The notes beneath the pieces are model-generated. The model was not told the origin of the DNA and searched no databases. It saw only the letters and a program-made list of their open reading frames with translations. This document shows positions 35,963-46,248 of a DNA stretch of 64,000 bases, in pieces. Position 1 is the stretch's first letter; every line of letters starts with the position of its first letter. Position numbers and translations under genes: made by a program. Origin of the DNA: Flavobacterium sp. (GTDB lineage: Bacteria > Bacteroidota > Bacteroidia > Flavobacteriales > Flavobacteriaceae); contig CP051546.1 in the NCBI GenBank assembly GCA_012837155.1, forward strand, positions 79,724 through 143,723. The letters are read 5' to 3'.

Positions 35963-37998
35963 ATGGCAAGAAATTTCGTTTTATCGCTTTTATTATTAAT
36001 GTCTGTTCAGTTGTTTTCGCAGGAGGCTGCAACAACTGAAACACGATTATCCTATTTAGATTCCGTTAAAAAATCCTTTACAAAATACAACATGGCTTCT
36101 CGTGTAGACAGTTTGTGGATGAAGGAGTTGACCAATTTAGATTTATACAATGATTTAGCTAACGATATTAAAACCATCAACGTTGACGAAAAAGTTGACT
36201 ATGAATTGTCTACCGAATTGCTGAAAGAAAGGCTGAAGGCAATGGATGCAAAATCGCCTTTTCATATCGAATACAATCAAGGACTCGAAAATATAATCAA
36301 ATCGTTTTTAAAGAACAGAAAAAAATCTTTTGAACGATTACTGGGAATTTCGGAATATTATTTTCCAATGTTTGAAGAAGCTTTAGCCAAACAAAATGTG
36401 CCTTTGGAAATCAAATATTTAGCAGTCGTTGAATCCGCTTTAAACCCAAAAGCAGTTTCTAGAGTAGGAGCTACGGGACTTTGGCAGTTTATGTATCAAA
36501 CAGGAAAACTTTATAATCTAAATGTTGATTCTTATGTTGACGAACGCAGCGACCCCTTAAAAGCCAGCGAAGCAGCAGCGCAATACATGACTAATATGTA
36601 TGCAATTTTTGGCGATTGGGAATTGGTTTTGGCATCGTATAATTCAGGCCCTGGAAACGTCACTAAAGCAATTCGGCGCTCTGGAGGACAGCAAAATTTT
36701 TGGAATATCAGAAAATTTCTTCCAAAAGAAACGCAAAGTTATGTGCCTGCTTTTTTAGCTACAATGTATCTTTTTGAATACCACAATCAGCACGGGATAC
36801 ACCCAGATAAAGCCATAGTAAATCATTTTGCCACAGATACAATACTGATTAAAAAGCAAATGTCGTTCAAACAAATTTCAGATTTAATTGATGTTCCAGT
36901 TGCACAACTCCAACTATTGAATCCTTCTTATAAAATGAATGTTGTTCCGTTTTATGAAGATAAAAGTCATTTTTTAAGATTACCAAAAGATAAAATCGCC
37001 ATTTTTGCGTCGAATGAGGAACGAATTTATGCTTATGTTCAACACGAAATGGATTTACGCGAAAAGCCATTTCAGGTTACAAGAACTATTGCTGCTACGG
37101 ACACATTAAATTATACGCAGCAACGCATTTCGTTACCAAAAACCAAATATTATACTGTAAAACACGGAGACAATCTTAGTGAAATTGCTACTAAATATGA
37201 TGTTAGTGTTTCCGATTTAAAAAAATGGAACAACCTAAAACGCAACACCATTTCTTATGGGAAAAGTTTAAAAATTATTACCGAAGAAAGTGTTGTTAGA
37301 ACCATTAAAAAAGAAATTAAGACCAACAAAACGCCTTGGAAAGTATTTCTGAAAATCAAAAAATTGCTTCCTCAGAGTCAAAAATTTTGAAAGGAGAATT
37401 AGCCAAAAAACTTATTAAAGCCGATACTTTATCTACCAATAACACGGCTTATTATCTGGTTCAAAAAGGCGATAATTTAGGTAATATTGCCAAGAAACAT
37501 AACGTAACTGTTGAAGAAATTAAAGCGTGGAATCATCTTGCAAATGACAATGTACAACTAGGACTTTCATTGCAAGTGAGCAAAAAAGAGACTCAGGATA
37601 GAGACGTATTAGCTCCAGAACTTAAAAATGTGGAATATGTGGTTCAAAAAGGAGAAAATCTCTGGAGCATTTCTAAAAAATTCGGCACTTCTCTATCAGA
37701 TTTGAAACAATGGAATAATTTGACCGACAACACCCTTGCATTCGGAACAACATTAACAGTTGCTAAAAATGAACTTGCTATCGCTACTACTAATACTACT
37801 GCAAATTCATTCAAGAAAAATAATAGTCTTGCTGCTGCCTCTAAAAAAGAAGGAACAAATTATTTAGTTAAAAGAGGCGATTCCTTATTTACTATTGCCA
37901 AAAAATACCCTGGTGTGTCCGTAGCCGACATTCAAAGATGGAATGGTATCAAAGCGGCGGATCTTAAACCTGGAATGAAATTAAAAATTAACGGATAA
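35963..37998 (+). CDS. MltD-like lytic transglycosylase with four LysM repeats, frame broken by one base
   Basis: The first frame has a signal peptide, an SLT domain with the catalytic Glu in AVVESALNPKAVSRVGATGL and NSGPGNV, then a first LysM (YYTVKHGDNLSEIATKY). It shifts near 37331 (ACAAAACG; one more A restores EIKTNKNALESISENQ), and the next frame adds three LysM repeats (KGDNLGNIAKK, KGENLWSISKK, RGDSLFTIAKK) and ends at 37998. About 678 residues together. It cleaves peptidoglycan in the periplasm. A second ATG at 35963 is preferred to that at 35960. Confidence 0.9.
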
Positions 37999-38097
37999 TA
38001 CAATAAACTTCACAGGTTATACAAGGTATCGCCTTTTATTTATAAGTATTTGCTTCTGCAAAATTGTTGTTAATGGCAATTTCATAATTGAATTGTA

Positions 38098-39066
38098 ATG
38101 AATAAAACGCATTTTTTATTTCTACTTATTTCCCTTGTCTTCCTTTCTTGTGCCAAGAAAAAAGATAATTTACCAAGAAAAACTACGGGTAAAATCAATA
38201 CTATTTCAGTCATTATTGACGATCCATTATGGAATGGCGAGATTGGCGACAGTATTCGAAACAAATTTGCATCACCCGTTGTTGGATTACCTCAAGAAGA
38301 ACCTCTTTTTACCATAAATCAATATCCTGTAAAACTCATGGAAGGATTTGTGACTCATAGTCGAGCCATTATTGTTGTAAAAAAAGAAGATAAAAACAAC
38401 TTTGAAATAAAGAAAAATCAATACGCATCTCCACAAAACGTATTTCATATTTCTGGAAAAACAGGAGCCGATATTCTAAAGATTCTTGAAAAAAACACTT
38501 CGAAAATAATTAAAATTATAAAGGAAACAGAAATCGCCGAAAATCAAAGAATCATCAATCAGTCGCCACTTAATACAAATGCAATTGCCCATGAATTTCA
38601 TATTTCGTTAAGAGTGCCTTCGGGTTATTTGTATGTCCTCAAGAGCAAGAATTTTATTTGGCTAAAAAAAGAAATTGTCAGCGGAAACACTAGTCTTTTG
38701 ATTTATCAGGTGCCCATAAAAGAAATAAAAAATAGTGCAAATAAGATTGCCAATATCATCAAAATGCGAGATTCCATAGGGAAATTATACGTTCGAGGCA
38801 CCGAAGCTGACACAAGAATGATTACCGAAGAAGGATACTCACCCTATTTTTCCAAAATAAAATTAGACGGAAAAGAAACTTATGAAACCAAAGGAACTTG
38901 GGTATTGAAAAATGATTTTATGTCAGGTCCTTTTATTAATTATGCCATTGTAGACGAAGCACACGACAGAATCCTAGTTTTAGAAGGGTTTTGCTATTCG
39001 CCATCTAGAGAAGAGCGCGATTTAATGCACGAATTAGAGTCAATTATAAAGTCGGTAAGAATATGA
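38098..39066 (+). CDS. DUF4837 family lipoprotein
   Basis: 322 residues. The signal ends with lipobox LVFLSC (Cys18). The mature part, INTISVIIDDPLWNGEIGDSI, with EEPLFTINQYP and the late KGTWVLKNDFMSGPFINYA, matches the Bacteroidetes-specific DUF4837 family, function unknown. Its stop overlaps the start of the GNAT gene by 4 bases, so they are translationally coupled. Confidence 0.85.
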   Translation: MNKTHFLFLLISLVFLSCAKKKDNLPRKTTGKINTISVIIDDPLWNGEIGDSIRNKFASPVVGLPQEEPLFTINQYPVKLMEGFVTHSRAIIVVKKEDKNNFEIKKNQYASPQNVFHISGKTGADILKILEKNTSKIIKIIKETEIAENQRIINQSPLNTNAIAHEFHISLRVPSGYLYVLKSKNFIWLKKEIVSGNTSLLIYQVPIKEIKNSANKIANIIKMRDSIGKLYVRGTEADTRMITEEGYSPYFSKIKLDGKETYETKGTWVLKNDFMSGPFINYAIVDEAHDRILVLEGFCYSPSREERDLMHELESIIKSVRI

Positions 39067-39509
39067 AAATACAATGGCAAATAAAGTCTTTTGAGCATCT
39101 TTCATCTCACGAATTATACGATATTCTAAGATTGCGAAGCGCTATTTTTGTGGTTGAACAAAACTGTGTTTACCTTGATATTGACGGAAAAGACAAAGTA
39201 GCTTTGCATCTTTTTGGCACATTCGACGGCAAAATTGTAGCATATTCAAGGCTTTTCAAAGCTGGAATTACTTTTGACAATGCGTCTATTGGTCGAGTGG
39301 TTGTCGATACAAATTACCGAAATCAAAAATGGGGTCACGAGTTAATGAAAGAAGCAATTATTGGAATTAAAAATCATTTTGGCGAAAGCAAAATTACTAT
39401 TGGAGCACAATTGTATCTAAAAAAATTCTACGAAAGTCACGGATTTATTCAAATCAGCGAAATGTATTTAGAAGATGCTATTCCGCATATCGAGATGAAA
39501 AAAGAGTGA
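39063..39509 (+). CDS. GNAT acetyltransferase, ElaA-like
   Basis: 148 residues. RLRSAIFVVEQNCVYLDIDGKD near residue 23 and the acetyl-CoA loop IGRVVVDTNYRNQKWGHELM are diagnostic of ElaA-type GNAT proteins; FYESHGFIQ follows. The substrate is unknown. It ends one base before the convergent OmpA-like gene. Confidence 0.85.
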   Translation: MKIQWQIKSFEHLSSHELYDILRLRSAIFVVEQNCVYLDIDGKDKVALHLFGTFDGKIVAYSRLFKAGITFDNASIGRVVVDTNYRNQKWGHELMKEAIIGIKNHFGESKITIGAQLYLKKFYESHGFIQISEMYLEDAIPHIEMKKE

Positions 39510-40301
39510 TTACAATTGGGTTATAAAAAGTTCCACTCGCCGATCTTGGTCATCTCCTTTGCCTAACGGAAAACGATTTCCATACCCTTTATATCTCATT
39601 CGATACGGACTTATTCCTTTGGAACGAAAGTACACAAACGCATTTTTGGCTCTGTTTACAGAAAGGTTTCTGTCTTGAGTTTCCTTGTCAATAGCATCAG
39701 AATATTTGCTAGAAGTGCAACACACATGCCCTTTGATTTCGAAACGCAACGTCTTGTATTGCTGTAACGAAACTACCACTCTATCCAATTCTTTTTTTGC
39801 TTTTTCAGAAAGCATACTCGAGCCTATTTCGAAAGAAATCCTATCTAAAATGATTAGATCTCCCACTTTTGGATTTGCAGGAAAGGAAGTATGCGTCGTT
39901 TTTGTATTAAAAACTAAGTCTACACGCCTGTTTTTGTAACGCGTTTTTGCTGCGTTTTTTACGGAATCCGTAGCCAAAAGAACACGTCCCTTGCCTTCGC
40001 AAATGAAAATTTTATTTTGAGAAACCCCATTCGAAAGTAAAATCTTCTGAACAGTAGAAACCCTTTTTTCGGATAATTTATTGTTGTACGCCTCGGTTCC
40101 TCTATCATCGCAATATCCAAAGAGTTGAATGGATTCAACCTGAGGGAAATTAGGCGAATTGACAAGTTTAATAAGCGTGTTTGTTTGAAACGGGTTCAAC
40201 GCAAATTTATCAAATTCAAAATATACGGATTGTGTGGCATTTTCTTGAGCTGAAAGATAGCCGAAAAACAAAAGAAATAGTATTCTAAGGCTTCTTTTCA
40301 T
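39510..40301 (-). CDS. exported protein with two tandem OmpA-like domains
   Basis: 263 residues. A signal peptide (MKRSLRILFLLFFGYLSAQ) is followed by one OmpA-type peptidoglycan-binding domain (IQLFGYCDDRGTEAYNNKLSE and KTRYKNRRVDLVF) and a second (FEIKGHVCCTSS through GDDQDRRVELFI). There is no beta-barrel domain, so it may be a periplasmic linker to peptidoglycan. Its start touches the stop of the S41 protease gene, suggesting an operon. Confidence 0.85.
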   Translation of the reverse strand: MKRSLRILFLLFFGYLSAQENATQSVYFEFDKFALNPFQTNTLIKLVNSPNFPQVESIQLFGYCDDRGTEAYNNKLSEKRVSTVQKILLSNGVSQNKIFICEGKGRVLLATDSVKNAAKTRYKNRRVDLVFNTKTTHTSFPANPKVGDLIILDRISFEIGSSMLSEKAKKELDRVVVSLQQYKTLRFEIKGHVCCTSSKYSDAIDKETQDRNLSVNRAKNAFVYFRSKGISPYRMRYKGYGNRFPLGKGDDQDRRVELFITQL

Positions 40302-41938
40302 TACATTTTTAAGATGCTTTTATACTGAGAATTATTATTTAAAACGCTTACCGCTTTCTTAATTTCCGAATTGTTTTGCAGATAATATTGATACAATCCT
40401 TCTTGATATTGATACCTTTTTATGATTTCGTCAACGATTAAATTCTTGATTTCAGCTTTGTTTTTGTCTAATAAATTGTCTTCACTTTTTTGAAGAGCCG
40501 CAACTAATTGTTGGTATTCTTGGCTAATGCTTTCGTCTATTTTTTCTTTTTTGGCTACAGCCAAAGTATTTTTCAAGGCGAGTTCTGTCTCGGTATCAAA
40601 GGAAAATTTCTGTACTTTTAAAAATTGCTTAAAATCCTGAAAATCAGCATCAGAAAAGGTTGGAATTTGAGTTCCTACATTTGGATTTTTATAGTAATAA
40701 GCGGTAACATAGTTAAAAATTCCATCGTTTTTAACCAAGGCTTCCGTAATGGGGCTCGACTTCGTTTCTTCGATTTCTATATCTGGCTGAATGCCGCCGC
40801 CATCATAAACGGTTCTTCCTTTTCTGGTTTTGAAGGCGTTATAGTTTTTAGCTTCGGTTTTTGTGGCGACTCCGTTTTTATCTTTATGTGCATAATCCAA
40901 GGCTTGAATGCATCTTCCCGAAGGGGTGTAATAGCGCGAAATGGTCACTTTTAATTGTGTTCCATAAGTTAATTCCACAGGTCTTTGCACCAACCCTTTT
41001 CCAAAACTTCGACTACCAATAATTACCGCACGATCTAAATCCTGCAAAGCTCCCGAAACAATTTCTGAGGCCGAAGCACTTCTTCCGTTTACAAGAATAG
41101 CTAGCGGAATCTCAGTATCGATAGGCTCTCTCGAAGTTTTATAAGTGTTGTTGTGTTTCTCTATTTTTGATTTTGTGGTAACAATGGTTTCGTTTTTTGG
41201 AACGAATAAATTGCAAATATTTACTGCTTCATTCAAAAGCCCTCCTGGATTTCCTCTCAAGTCTAGCACAATTCTTTCGGCACCTTCTCTTTTTAATTGT
41301 TCTAATGCTTCCTTAGTTTCGAGCGAAGCTTTATTACTAAAATGAGACAAAACAATATACCCTGTTTTGTCGTCTATTTTTCCAAAAAACGGCACCGATT
41401 TAATTTCGACTTCATCAAGAATAATTTGAGCCGTTTTTGTTTTTCCTTGTCGAATGTATTTTATGTCGACTTTTGTGTTTTTGGCCCCTCGAAAAAGTTG
41501 AGAAGCATCCTCTTTAAAATCCGATAAAATTACATCGCCAATTTGAACAATTTCGTCTCCAGCTTTAAGTCCAGCTTTATCCGCAGGGAAGTTTTTATAA
41601 GGTTCGCGAATAATTAATTTGTCGTCTTTTCGAGTAATCAATGCGCCTATTCCGGTGTATTCGCCCGTATTGTTTATTTTAAATTTTACCACATCTTGCT
41701 CGTTAAAATAAACCGTGTACGGATCAAGACTGGTCAGCATTCCTTTAATGGCTTTGTCCATCAAATCGCCTGGATTCGTCTGATCGACATAATTTTTGTT
41801 TAACTCTTTGAAGAGTGTGGTAAAAATTTCTATTTGCTTAGCAATTTCAAAAAAATCGTCTTTGAAACTAACACTTACAAATAGAAAGATTGATGCCACA
41901 ACGGGAATAATGTATTTTTTTTTGAAAGAAGGAATCAT
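40301..41938 (-). CDS. S41-family C-terminal processing protease
   Basis: 545 residues from the ATG at 41936-41938 (MIPSFKKKYIIPVVASIFLF, a signal or anchor segment). A PDZ domain (GLKAGDEIVQIGDVIL) precedes the S41 catalytic core: LDLRGNPGGLLNEAV, GRSASASEIVSGALQD with the catalytic Ser, and SFGKGLVQR with the Lys. CtpA-type proteases trim periplasmic proteins. As sequenced, the frame is continuous with the upstream DUF4349 gene (815 residues); one A in a short run at 41944-41947 would restore a stop just before this ATG. rnpA lies upstream, as in related genomes. Confidence 0.9.
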   Translation of the reverse strand: MIPSFKKKYIIPVVASIFLFVSVSFKDDFFEIAKQIEIFTTLFKELNKNYVDQTNPGDLMDKAIKGMLTSLDPYTVYFNEQDVVKFKINNTGEYTGIGALITRKDDKLIIREPYKNFPADKAGLKAGDEIVQIGDVILSDFKEDASQLFRGAKNTKVDIKYIRQGKTKTAQIILDEVEIKSVPFFGKIDDKTGYIVLSHFSNKASLETKEALEQLKREGAERIVLDLRGNPGGLLNEAVNICNLFVPKNETIVTTKSKIEKHNNTYKTSREPIDTEIPLAILVNGRSASASEIVSGALQDLDRAVIIGSRSFGKGLVQRPVELTYGTQLKVTISRYYTPSGRCIQALDYAHKDKNGVATKTEAKNYNAFKTRKGRTVYDGGGIQPDIEIEETKSSPITEALVKNDGIFNYVTAYYYKNPNVGTQIPTFSDADFQDFKQFLKVQKFSFDTETELALKNTLAVAKKEKIDESISQEYQQLVAALQKSEDNLLDKNKAEIKNLIVDEIIKRYQYQEGLYQYYLQNNSEIKKAVSVLNNNSQYKSILKM

Positions 41939-42748
41939 GTTATTTTGCTTTTTCTTAAATCGTTTTCTAATAAAATAAGTTGCCACCACAACCATAATCA
42001 GGAAAGGCCAAATGCTCAGCAATCCTATAAAGAAGCTTGAAAACCCATTAAAACCAGATGTTATGGCGTTCAAAAATTTTGTTCCAAAAGAAATTCTAAC
42101 ACCACTCTTTTCTGTAACAGTCTTGTAAAATTCAATAGTAATTGTACTCATTGAAACTTGACCTTGCATGTATCGCAATTGTCCTTCTTTTACCTCGATT
42201 TCTTCACGAATGGAAGAGAGTTGTGCTTCTATCTCTAACATTTCTGAAACTTTGTTTGCCTTTTTTAAAAGCTCAAGATAACGAGATTCTAATCCTTTTT
42301 TGGCTTTTAATCTAGCGTCAATATCGATATATGCTTCGGTTATGTCTTGAGATGAAATTTCTTTATTGTCGAAATAAGAAACTCCTTTTGAAAGATCACT
42401 TAAAAACACATCGAAGCTTTTGCTAGGAACGCGAACAGTTATTTTTCTGAAAACAGATTCGTATTCCTTTCCTTCAATATCATTTTGAATGATAGCATTA
42501 TGTTTTTTGACAGCTACTTGTATTTGATTATAAGTGTCACTTAAATCATTTGTTTCAAACCGAATATTGCCAGTTTTAATGATTTTTTGTTCTATTATTT
42601 TGTCTTCAATTTTAGAATCATTCGCAACCTCCTTTACTTTTTGCGGCATTTTTACAGCCGTTATTTGTTCATTCGCCACAGGTTCTTCCGCTTTTTTACA
42701 GCCTGAAAATGATAGGAGAAACATCAAAAAAAGAAGTACGGTTTTCAT
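41939..42748 (-). CDS. DUF4349 lipoprotein, apparently fused to the S41 protease
   Basis: About 270 residues: lipobox LLSFSGC near residue 17, the DUF4349 body (IIKTGNIRFETNDLSDTYNQ, then a coiled coil MLEIEAQLSSIREEIEVKEGQL), a transmembrane segment (GLLSIWPFLIMVVVATYFI) and a basic tail RKRFKKKQNN. The next codon in the same frame is the natural start of the S41 protease. Adding one A gives KKQK-stop followed by C-ATG. So the fusion is probably a one-base artefact and the genes overlap or abut. Confidence 0.8.
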
Positions 42749-42815
42749 AATAATAGTATTTTAGTTTTAGAGTACTGAAACGTAAAAATATAGAAAATTC
42801 GTATAGAAAAACCAA

Positions 42816-43208
42816 CTATTCCTCATTTTTCATTTGGCGCACAAATTTTTCGAACAATTGTATCGTTTTGGTATTGATTTCTTCGTATAACAAGCGATCT
42901 TTAGTTTGATAAAAAAGCATAAAAGCATGCGGTTTGTCAAGATTATCAATGAGTAAATGCTTGTTTAAACGATAGGTTTCGCGGAGGACACGTTTAAAAT
43001 AATTGCGATCCACGGCATTCTTGAAATATTTTTTAGACACCGAAACCCCCATTTTTATTTTTTGATCTGATCCTTCCAAAATGCCATAATCACTCTCCAC
43101 ATAAACCAGCCTCAAAGGATATTTTGACACAGATTTGCCTTTAGAGAAAAGCAAATCTATTGTGATTTTGCTTTTTAGCTTTTCGCTTTTTGGATAAGTA
43201 GAGTTCAT
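42816..43208 (-). CDS. rnpA: ribonuclease P protein component
   Basis: 130 residues, basic. The RNA-binding signature is DRNYFKRVLRETYRLNK in the middle. It assists the RNase P RNA in 5' maturation of tRNA. rpmH, its usual neighbour, is not adjacent here, which is normal for flavobacteria. Confidence 0.92.
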   Translation of the reverse strand: MNSTYPKSEKLKSKITIDLLFSKGKSVSKYPLRLVYVESDYGILEGSDQKIKMGVSVSKKYFKNAVDRNYFKRVLRETYRLNKHLLIDNLDKPHAFMLFYQTKDRLLYEEINTKTIQLFEKFVRQMKNEE

Positions 43209-43305
43209 TTATAAAAAAAATCAAAGATTTTGAGGAACAAAGGTACAATTAAACCCCAAAAGGCATTATTGTTTGGAATTAAAATCTAGCTAAATATATA
43301 TTTCT

Positions 43306-43313
43306 TATTTTTG
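43306..43313 (+). promoter_or_regulatory. putative -7 element of plsC
   Basis: TATTTTTG matches TAnnTTTG and lies 17 bases before the plsC ATG. No correctly spaced TTG is seen. Confidence 0.35.
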
Positions 43314-43330
43314 CTGCTAAAATTTTCAAG

Positions 43331-44066
43331 ATGCAAAAACTAATTTCCTATCCTATATCGGCTATTTATTATTTGTGCTTCGGACTCACTTTGGTCATTT
43401 TTCATCCCATACAATGGGTTTGTCTGAACGTTTTTGGCTATCAGGCTCATAAAAAAAGCGTAGATTATATGAATTTTCTTTTATTGCGTTGCACGAATTT
43501 GCTGGGAACCACTTATACATTCGAAAACAGGGAATTAATTCCAAAAAATGTGCCTTTGATTTTTGTCTCTAATCATCAAAGTTTATACGACATTATTACC
43601 ATGATTTGGTATTTGAGACGTTTTCATCCAAAATTTGTTAGCAAAATAGAATTAGGTAAAGGAATTCCTAGTGTGTCTTATAATTTGCGCCACGGTGGTT
43701 CCGTACTCATTGATCGAAAAGATCCTAAACAAGCGGTTCCTGCCATTAAGCAATTAGCTGAATATGCTGAAAAAAATACTCGCTCAGCGGTAATTTTCCC
43801 AGAAGGAACCCGAAGTAAAACAGGTGTTCCAAAAGAATTTGCACTAAGCGGATTAAAAGTATTATGCAAATACGCCCCTTCGGCTTATGTTATTCCTATA
43901 AGCATAAATAATTCATGGAAAATGGTTAGATTTGGTTTTTTTTCCGCTTGGTTTAGGAAATCATCTTATCTTTACGGCTCATAAACCACTTTCTGTAAAA
44001 GAATTGTCGTTTGAAGAATTGTCGAAAGAGGTCGAAAAAGCAGTAGTTGAAGGAATAAAAAATTAA
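43331..44066 (+). CDS. plsC: 1-acyl-glycerol-3-phosphate acyltransferase, frame broken by one base
   Basis: The open frame has the acyltransferase motifs SNHQSLYD (NHxxxxD) near residue 80 and FPEGTRSK near 158. It ends abnormally at 43984 after a run of eight T's at 43936-43943. With seven T's it continues GFFPLGLGNHLIFTAHKPLS to a stop at 44066, about 245 residues. It makes phosphatidic acid from lysophosphatidic acid. The acyl-ACP desaturase follows 10 bases later, so both serve membrane lipid synthesis. Confidence 0.9.
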
Positions 44067-44076
44067 AATAAATACA

Positions 44077-45063
44077 ATGTCTATAAAAAACATACGACTA
44101 GAAGTAATGCAACTTTTAGAAAAAAGCGTTAACAGTTATGTTGATCAATACTTAATCCCTGTTGAAAAAATTTGGCAACCATCCGATTTTTTACCTAATT
44201 CAGAAAGCGATAATTTTCTTGAAGAAGTGAAAGAATTACGTGAAATATCCAAAGACTTGCCTTATGATTTTTGGGTTGCAATGGTAGGCGACATGATTAC
44301 CGAGGAAGCTTTGCCAACGTATGAAAACTGGTTGATGGAAGTAGAAGGCGTCGATAATTTAGAAAGAAATGGTTGGGCAAAATGGGTACGCCAATGGACG
44401 GGAGAAGAAAACCGACACGGAGATTTACTTAACAAATACCTTTATTTATCTGGGCGCGTGAATATGAAAGAAATCGAAATGACCACGCAACACCTTATCA
44501 ACGACGGTTTCGACATTGGAACCGGAAGAGATCCATACAAAAACTTTGTGTACACGAGTTTTCAAGAATTAGCGACTTATGTTTCTCACAATAGAGTTTC
44601 TCAATTAGCAAAAAGTTATGGCGATACAAAATTAGCCAAAATGTGTAAAATGGTTGCCGGAGACGAAATGCGTCATCATCTTGCTTACAGCGAATTTGTA
44701 AACCAAATTTTTAAAATTGATCCAAGCGAAATGATGCTTGCGTTTCAATATATGATGAAAGCAAAAATCGTTATGCCTGCTCATTTCTTGAGAGAATCCG
44801 GACAAAAAATTAGTTCTGCTTTCGAACATTTTTCTGATTCTGCACAGCGAATAGGCGTTTATACCGCTAATGATTATGTTGATATTATGCAAAAATTAAT
44901 CGAAAAATGGCAAATAGACAAAATCACAGATTTGACTGACGAAGCCGAGAAAGCAAGAGATTATTTGATGAAATTACCCGCTAGAATGGCTAAAATTTCA
45001 GAGCGATTGGTAATTCCTAAAGAATCATTTCAATTTAAATGGGTAGAACCCGCTAGATTGTAA
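44077..45063 (+). CDS. acyl-ACP desaturase
   Basis: 328 residues. The two di-iron ligand motifs are readable: EENRHGDLL near residue 110 and DEMRHHLAY near 196, each with the E-x-x-H pattern. The soluble plant-type family introduces a double bond in acyl-ACP. A strong terminator follows. Confidence 0.93.
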   Translation: MSIKNIRLEVMQLLEKSVNSYVDQYLIPVEKIWQPSDFLPNSESDNFLEEVKELREISKDLPYDFWVAMVGDMITEEALPTYENWLMEVEGVDNLERNGWAKWVRQWTGEENRHGDLLNKYLYLSGRVNMKEIEMTTQHLINDGFDIGTGRDPYKNFVYTSFQELATYVSHNRVSQLAKSYGDTKLAKMCKMVAGDEMRHHLAYSEFVNQIFKIDPSEMMLAFQYMMKAKIVMPAHFLRESGQKISSAFEHFSDSAQRIGVYTANDYVDIMQKLIEKWQIDKITDLTDEAEKARDYLMKLPARMAKISERLVIPKESFQFKWVEPARL

Positions 45064-45082
45064 ATTTAGAATGATAGTAAAT

Positions 45083-45127
45083 GAATGCTGATTTTGAGGT
45101 TGTACTTAAAAATCAGCATTCTTTTTT
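45083..45127 (+). terminator. terminator after the desaturase
   Basis: A perfect 13-bp stem, 45083-45095 with 45109-45121, followed by six T's. Confidence 0.92.
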
Positions 45128-45140
45128 AAACCTGATTACC

Positions 45141-45793
45141 ATGAGCAACGAAAATATAATTAACAAAACCATTCTTTTTGTAAAGTCGAAACTAGAAAAT
45201 GCCGAAGGTGGACACGATTGGTTTCACATTGAGAGAGTATTTAAAAATTCGGTAATCCTTGCTGATAACGTAGATTGCGACATTATGGTAGTCAAATTAG
45301 CGGCGCTACTTCACGATATTGCCGATAGTAAATTTCATAATGGAGATGAGACAGTTGGTCCCAAAATGGCACGCGAATTTCTTGAAAGCGAAAATCTTGA
45401 CCAAGCCACAATCCAGCACGTAATTGCTATCATCGAGAACATTTCATTCAAAGGGGGAAATATTCAAAAGCAATTTTACTCAAAAGAACTCGATATTGTT
45501 CAAGATGCCGATCGATTAGATGCTATGGGCGCCATCGGAATTGCTAGAGCGTTTAATTATGGTGGGTTTAAAAACAGGCCTTTATACAATCCTAAAACGG
45601 CTCCAAATCTTCGAATGAGCAAAAAGGAGTATAAAATAGTGAAGCACCAACAATCAATCATTTCTACGAAAAATTATTGCTTTTAAAGGACAAAATGAAT
45701 ACCGAAACTGGGAAACAAGTTGCTCAAGAAAGACACCAATTTATGCTAGATTTCCTTTCTCAATTTTATGCAGAATGGGACGGGGAAAAATAG
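45141..45793 (+). CDS. HD-domain phosphohydrolase, frame broken by one base
   Basis: Start at ATG 45141 (MSNENIINKTILFVKSKLEN); a frame from 45081 overlaps the terminator and is rejected. The HD motif is LAALLHDIADSKFHNGDE and the final Asp lies in QDADRLDAMGAIG. The frame is lost near 45634, where TATAAAATAG needs a fifth A to give EYKNSEAPTINHFYEKLL and the tail MLDFLSQFYAEWDGEK ending at 45793. About 217 residues. Related proteins hydrolyse nucleotides or cyclic dinucleotides; the substrate here is unknown. Confidence 0.82.
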
Positions 45794-45798
45794 GATTT

Positions 45799-45834
45799 TA
45801 GATTGTTGATTAACGATTTTTGATTTAAGATTTT
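45799..45834. repeat. dispersed GATTnnnGATT intergenic repeat, copy 1
   Basis: 36 bases starting TAGATTGTTGATTAACGA match 59628-59663 in 33 positions. The same gap also shares AATCAGCAATCA (45839-45850 and 59693-59704). No gene is involved; it appears to be an AT-rich intergenic repeat family. Confidence 0.65.
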
Positions 45835-45847
45835 AAAAAATCAGCAA

Positions 45848-46246
45848 TCAAATTCCTTTTTCTTTCATTTCTAAAATGACATCTGAAGCATTCTTAAAAG
45901 TTGGGGCTTGCTCGATAATACTTCCTACACGCTTTTTATTGAGTTTAAAAGTAATGTCGTTATCGGTGGTAAACAAAAGTGCCGTCAAAAAAGGATTATT
46001 CATATACGAAGCCAAAAGAAAAAAAGCTTCTTCTAATGAATGAAAACTTTCTATTTCTTCTGTTTTATATCGCGCCGTAACAGAAAGACTAAATACGTTA
46101 TTCTCTAGTAAAACAGGGCGAACATAAATATTTTTCAATTCGGTATCGCCAATGGTTTTTGCCAAGGTTAATTTGGCATAGGTGTGGTTTTTGATACTTT
46201 CTTTTACAAGTTCCCAAAACTGGACAAATACAGGTTGGTATGACAT
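45848..46246 (-). CDS. hypothetical protein, 132 residues
   Basis: Begins MSYQPVFVQFWELVKESIKN and contains KLTLAKTIGDTELKNIYVRP and SLEEAFFLLASYM. From memory this resembles the N-terminal region of a larger flavobacterial SAM-dependent methyltransferase, but no methyltransferase domain follows: the frame ends at KEKGI and the next 55 bases are a repeat. It could be a stand-alone domain or a truncated gene. Start is 3 bases after enoyl-CoA hydratase on the same strand, so it is probably expressed with it. Confidence 0.6.
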   Translation of the reverse strand: MSYQPVFVQFWELVKESIKNHTYAKLTLAKTIGDTELKNIYVRPVLLENNVFSLSVTARYKTEEIESFHSLEEAFFLLASYMNNPFLTALLFTTDNDITFKLNKKRVGSIIEQAPTFKNASDVILEMKEKGI

Positions 46247-46248
46247 GA

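Noticed and set aside
45081-45140. N-terminal extension of the HD hydrolase from ATG 45081
   Set aside because: The stretch is a perfect 13-bp terminator hairpin with a T-run; the conserved start is ATG 45141.
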